This document shows, piece by piece, positions 62,163 to 64,000 of a DNA stretch of 64,000 nt (position 1 is the stretch's first letter; each line of letters begins with the position of its first letter). Under the pieces are notes generated by a model. The model saw only the letters and a program-made list of their open reading frames with translations. It searched no databases and was not told the origin of the DNA. Source of the stretch: Bacteroides bouchesdurhonensis. GTDB taxonomy: Bacteria; Bacteroidota; Bacteroidia; Bacteroidales; Bacteroidaceae. Location of the stretch: assembly GCF_900155865.1 (NCBI RefSeq), contig NZ_LT707006.1, positions 3,822,577-3,886,576 of the forward strand, written 5' to 3'. Made by a program: the position numbers and the translations under genes.

Positions 62163-63236
62163 TTATTTCCAGCAGAAAGCTCCCGGAATGATTCCCACGT
62201 AAAATTCATCGATCAGCTTGCCTTGCGGCGAATAGCGATACACGATACCTTGTTGCTGGTAATCAATAGCGTCGGCCACATATACCTCCCCGTTGTTGGG
62301 ATTGACCGTAAGGCCGTAGTATTTGGTGTCCCGAAACTCCAGAAAAGGCCGGACGGGAACACGGTCGGCTTCCACCGGCATTCGCCAAATATCGTTGTTG
62401 ATCCAGTAAAGTGTATCCCGTGTACCGTTGAGCTGGACTTCCGAAGGCCAGTCGCCCAGCTTAAACTTGAACTGTTTCTCTACGGTGAAAGTCTCGGCGT
62501 CTATACGATAGAGAGACGGTGCCTCGTAACCGTATGGGCTGCCCTCGTAACCGCCATCCGTGATGGTCCACATCTTGTTGTATTTGTCCATGACCAGCGA
62601 AGTAGGTTGTATGCCGATGGTCAGTTCGTCCACGACCTTGTCCGTCTCCGTGTCGATTTTCAGGATGCGGTTCTGGTACGACCAGCAGTTCACATAGACG
62701 TACTTGCCGTATTGTACCATTTGTTCGGTGGAACCCGATTCCATGTCCATGTCTGGACATTCGATATAGCCGGTAATCTCGTATGTCTTGGGGTTGATGA
62801 TGAAGATACGGTAGTCCCATATCTGCGTCACATAGGCTTTCTCATCCGACAGAAAATGGATATACCGGGGTGAGGTGAAACCTGTGATACGGCCCACTTC
62901 CTTGAAAGTATTGATGTCGATGGCGAAAATCACATGCGAGTTGTTCACCACGATCCAGCCTATACCGTCCCGGATAACCATAGACTGGGCCACATCGCCC
63001 AACTTGAACCCGTTGGCACGGTAAAACACTTCATTCTCCACTTCGCACGTGGCGGGATCGTAGTAGGAAAGCGTGGCATTGCTGTACTGGAAATTCCCCT
63101 CGTTGGTAATGAAAAGACCAGAGGCCGATACAGAGAAATCTTCCATCTCTCCGTAATCCCATTTCATGCAACTGCCGAAAACTGGCAGGCAGAAAAGAAA
63201 AAGGCAAATCCGTTGTATTGTTCTGCTCATTGTCAT
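62163..63236 (-). CDS. btuG: BtuG-type beta-propeller surface lipoprotein
   Basis: 357 residues from MTMSRTIQRICLFLFCLPVF (two Met codons earlier or later are possible). Lipobox PVFGSC. The mature part is a seven-bladed YncE/DUF5074-like propeller (GLFITNEGNFQYSNATLSYY, IYVADAIDYQQQ-type blades, VNPNNGEVYVADAI). BtuG proteins of gut Bacteroides capture vitamin B12 at the cell surface and dock on BtuB. A hairpin with T-run stands just upstream. Confidence 0.85.
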   Translation of the reverse strand: MTMSRTIQRICLFLFCLPVFGSCMKWDYGEMEDFSVSASGLFITNEGNFQYSNATLSYYDPATCEVENEVFYRANGFKLGDVAQSMVIRDGIGWIVVNNSHVIFAIDINTFKEVGRITGFTSPRYIHFLSDEKAYVTQIWDYRIFIINPKTYEITGYIECPDMDMESGSTEQMVQYGKYVYVNCWSYQNRILKIDTETDKVVDELTIGIQPTSLVMDKYNKMWTITDGGYEGSPYGYEAPSLYRIDAETFTVEKQFKFKLGDWPSEVQLNGTRDTLYWINNDIWRMPVEADRVPVRPFLEFRDTKYYGLTVNPNNGEVYVADAIDYQQQGIVYRYSPQGKLIDEFYVGIIPGAFCWK

Positions 63237-63240
63237 TCGG

Positions 63241-63275
63241 ATAAAAAAGAGTACCCGAATCATTACGGGTACTCT
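63241..63275 (-). terminator. Terminator or attenuator upstream of btuG
   Basis: AGAGTACCCG (63248-63257) pairs exactly with CGGGTACTCT (63266-63275). TTTTTTAT follows on the minus strand. It separates the leucine-rich-type gene from btuG and could lower downstream expression. Confidence 0.85.
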
Positions 63276-63291
63276 GGTTAAGGTATAAGGT

Positions 63292-64000
63292 TTAATCCTG
63301 CTGCGTATATTGTTTGTCCTTCATATTTTGGAAGGTTGGGGTATACCCACATTTCGTCACGCTCCAACTTTCCCCCGTAATCATTCCGTTTTCTATAAAC
63401 TTGCCGAAGAAAGTGTAGTCGGTAAATTTCGTCAAACCGTCAAAAACAACCCCATGCAAGGTCTCCAACTTCTCCATGGAAAGTGTTTCCTGAGAAAGAG
63501 AAGTCGCACTTTTTATCTGTAGCGTACCATCTATAGTCTGTAATTTATCACAAGTAATGCCTGTTGCTTTATTAACGAACAACCCTTCACCTCCTACGTG
63601 AAGCAATTCCGGAATATCCAGCGATTTACTTTGTAAAGATATTGCTAACGAACCCTCTCCCTCTTTATAATATACAGGAGAAGCTGAACAACAAACTTTG
63701 GATAGTAAGGGCAAGTTACAACTGGTAAAATTTCCAGATAAATAGAACTGTCCTCCCACTTCTTTCAAGACTGGCATTGTGATTGAAGCAAACATGGGTA
63801 TTTGGATATATCCATATCCATCTATGATTTCCAAGTCGGGAAATTTGGCATTGCTTCGCATTTGGCCTGTCACATTTAGATTTCCATATACATGTTGAAT
63901 TGTCGATATGGTATAATCGATATTGTTGGTGGTTGGCTTACAAGTGAAGTCTTTGATATTCTTGAACGTGATTTCAGGGAACTTATTATTCGTGAGACTG
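63292..64000 (-). CDS. Leucine-rich-type surface protein, 5' end outside window
   Basis: The C-terminal 236 residues are visible, and the frame is open to the right edge. Irregular repeats of the type VYGNLNVTGQ, LKEVGGQFYLSGNFTS, DIPELLHVGGEGLFVN and DKLQTIDGTLQIKS resemble receptor-L or BspA-like leucine-rich repeats. It lies upstream of btuG, where related B12 loci encode extra surface lipoproteins, so a corrinoid-capture role is plausible. The N-terminus and any signal peptide are not in the window. Confidence 0.65.
   Translation of the reverse strand, partial: SLTNNKFPEITFKNIKDFTCKPTTNNIDYTISTIQHVYGNLNVTGQMRSNAKFPDLEIIDGYGYIQIPMFASITMPVLKEVGGQFYLSGNFTSCNLPLLSKVCCSASPVYYKEGEGSLAISLQSKSLDIPELLHVGGEGLFVNKATGITCDKLQTIDGTLQIKSATSLSQETLSMEKLETLHGVVFDGLTKFTDYTFFGKFIENGMITGESWSVTKCGYTPTFQNMKDKQYTQQD

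Noticed and set aside
63292..63873. GTG start at 63873 for the leucine-rich protein
   Set aside because: The frame stays open through the right edge with the same repeat pattern (VYGNLNVTGQ), so the gene is simply cut by the window.

Overview
The window looks like an accessory region of a Bacteroidales genome (Bacteroides, Phocaeicola or Parabacteroides type). The evidence is a CTnDOT-style tra/mob gene set, fimbrillin-family lipoproteins, a BtuG-type vitamin B12 locus, and repeated -7 promoter boxes of the form TAnnTTTG. No rRNA, tRNA or CRISPR array was seen.

Most of the window, about 0.1-51.4 kb, is one integrative and conjugative element. Its parts are: a ParA plus ribbon-helix-helix partition cassette (0.4-1.7 kb); a DNA-processing and establishment module on the minus strand (2-12.9 kb: PcfJ, PcfK, an Hc1 histone-like protein, two lipoproteins, a topoisomerase-type zinc-ribbon protein, a TraI-like secreted protein, a Toprim primase, an ArdC antirestriction protein, and MutS-I/DUF3945 and DUF4099 proteins); a divergent secreted glucosaminidase (13 kb); a cargo segment (13.7-30.6 kb); and the mating-pore, coupling-protein and relaxase genes (30.9-49.9 kb: traX, mobC, traO, traN, traM, traL, traK, traJ, three TraI-region proteins, traG, traF, traE, traD, a helix-turn-helix gene, traB, traA, mobB, mobA). 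A hairpin-rich candidate oriT lies upstream of mobA.

The cargo segment holds two unknown genes. One of them is split by an IS66 element with clear 8-bp target duplications and about 25-bp terminal inverted repeats. It also holds a truncated secreted-protein gene and a fimbrial operon (OmpA-like protein, DUF5119/FimB-Mfa2-like anchor, three fimbrillins, and a fourth that carries BspA-like leucine-rich repeats). Upstream of the fimbrial operon is a regulatory operon: XRE repressor, AlbA/Schlafen-type ATPase, membrane AraC regulator. The segment ends with two pseudogenes, a truncated and frameshifted TOTE-like helicase and a decayed MORN-repeat gene.

The element's own tyrosine recombinase appears to survive only as a C-terminal fragment (51.25-51.45 kb). 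Next to it is a GC-richer module with two tandem tyrosine recombinases on the plus strand and two convergent HTH genes, one carrying a nonsense codon. This is followed by a mostly non-coding stretch with a tandem array of 83-86 bp units. Beyond it, on the minus strand, is a vitamin B12 acquisition locus read in the order leucine-rich-type protein (cut by the window edge), BtuG, BtuB, BtuF, BtuC, BtuD and DUF2284. Several junctions are translationally coupled by ATGA overlaps.

The most unusual sequence-level observations are a dispersed intergenic motif shared by three distant spacers of the conjugative element and the parA leader, the tandem array that repeatedly encodes a 22-residue peptide, and the ICE-borne sensor-regulated fimbrial island.
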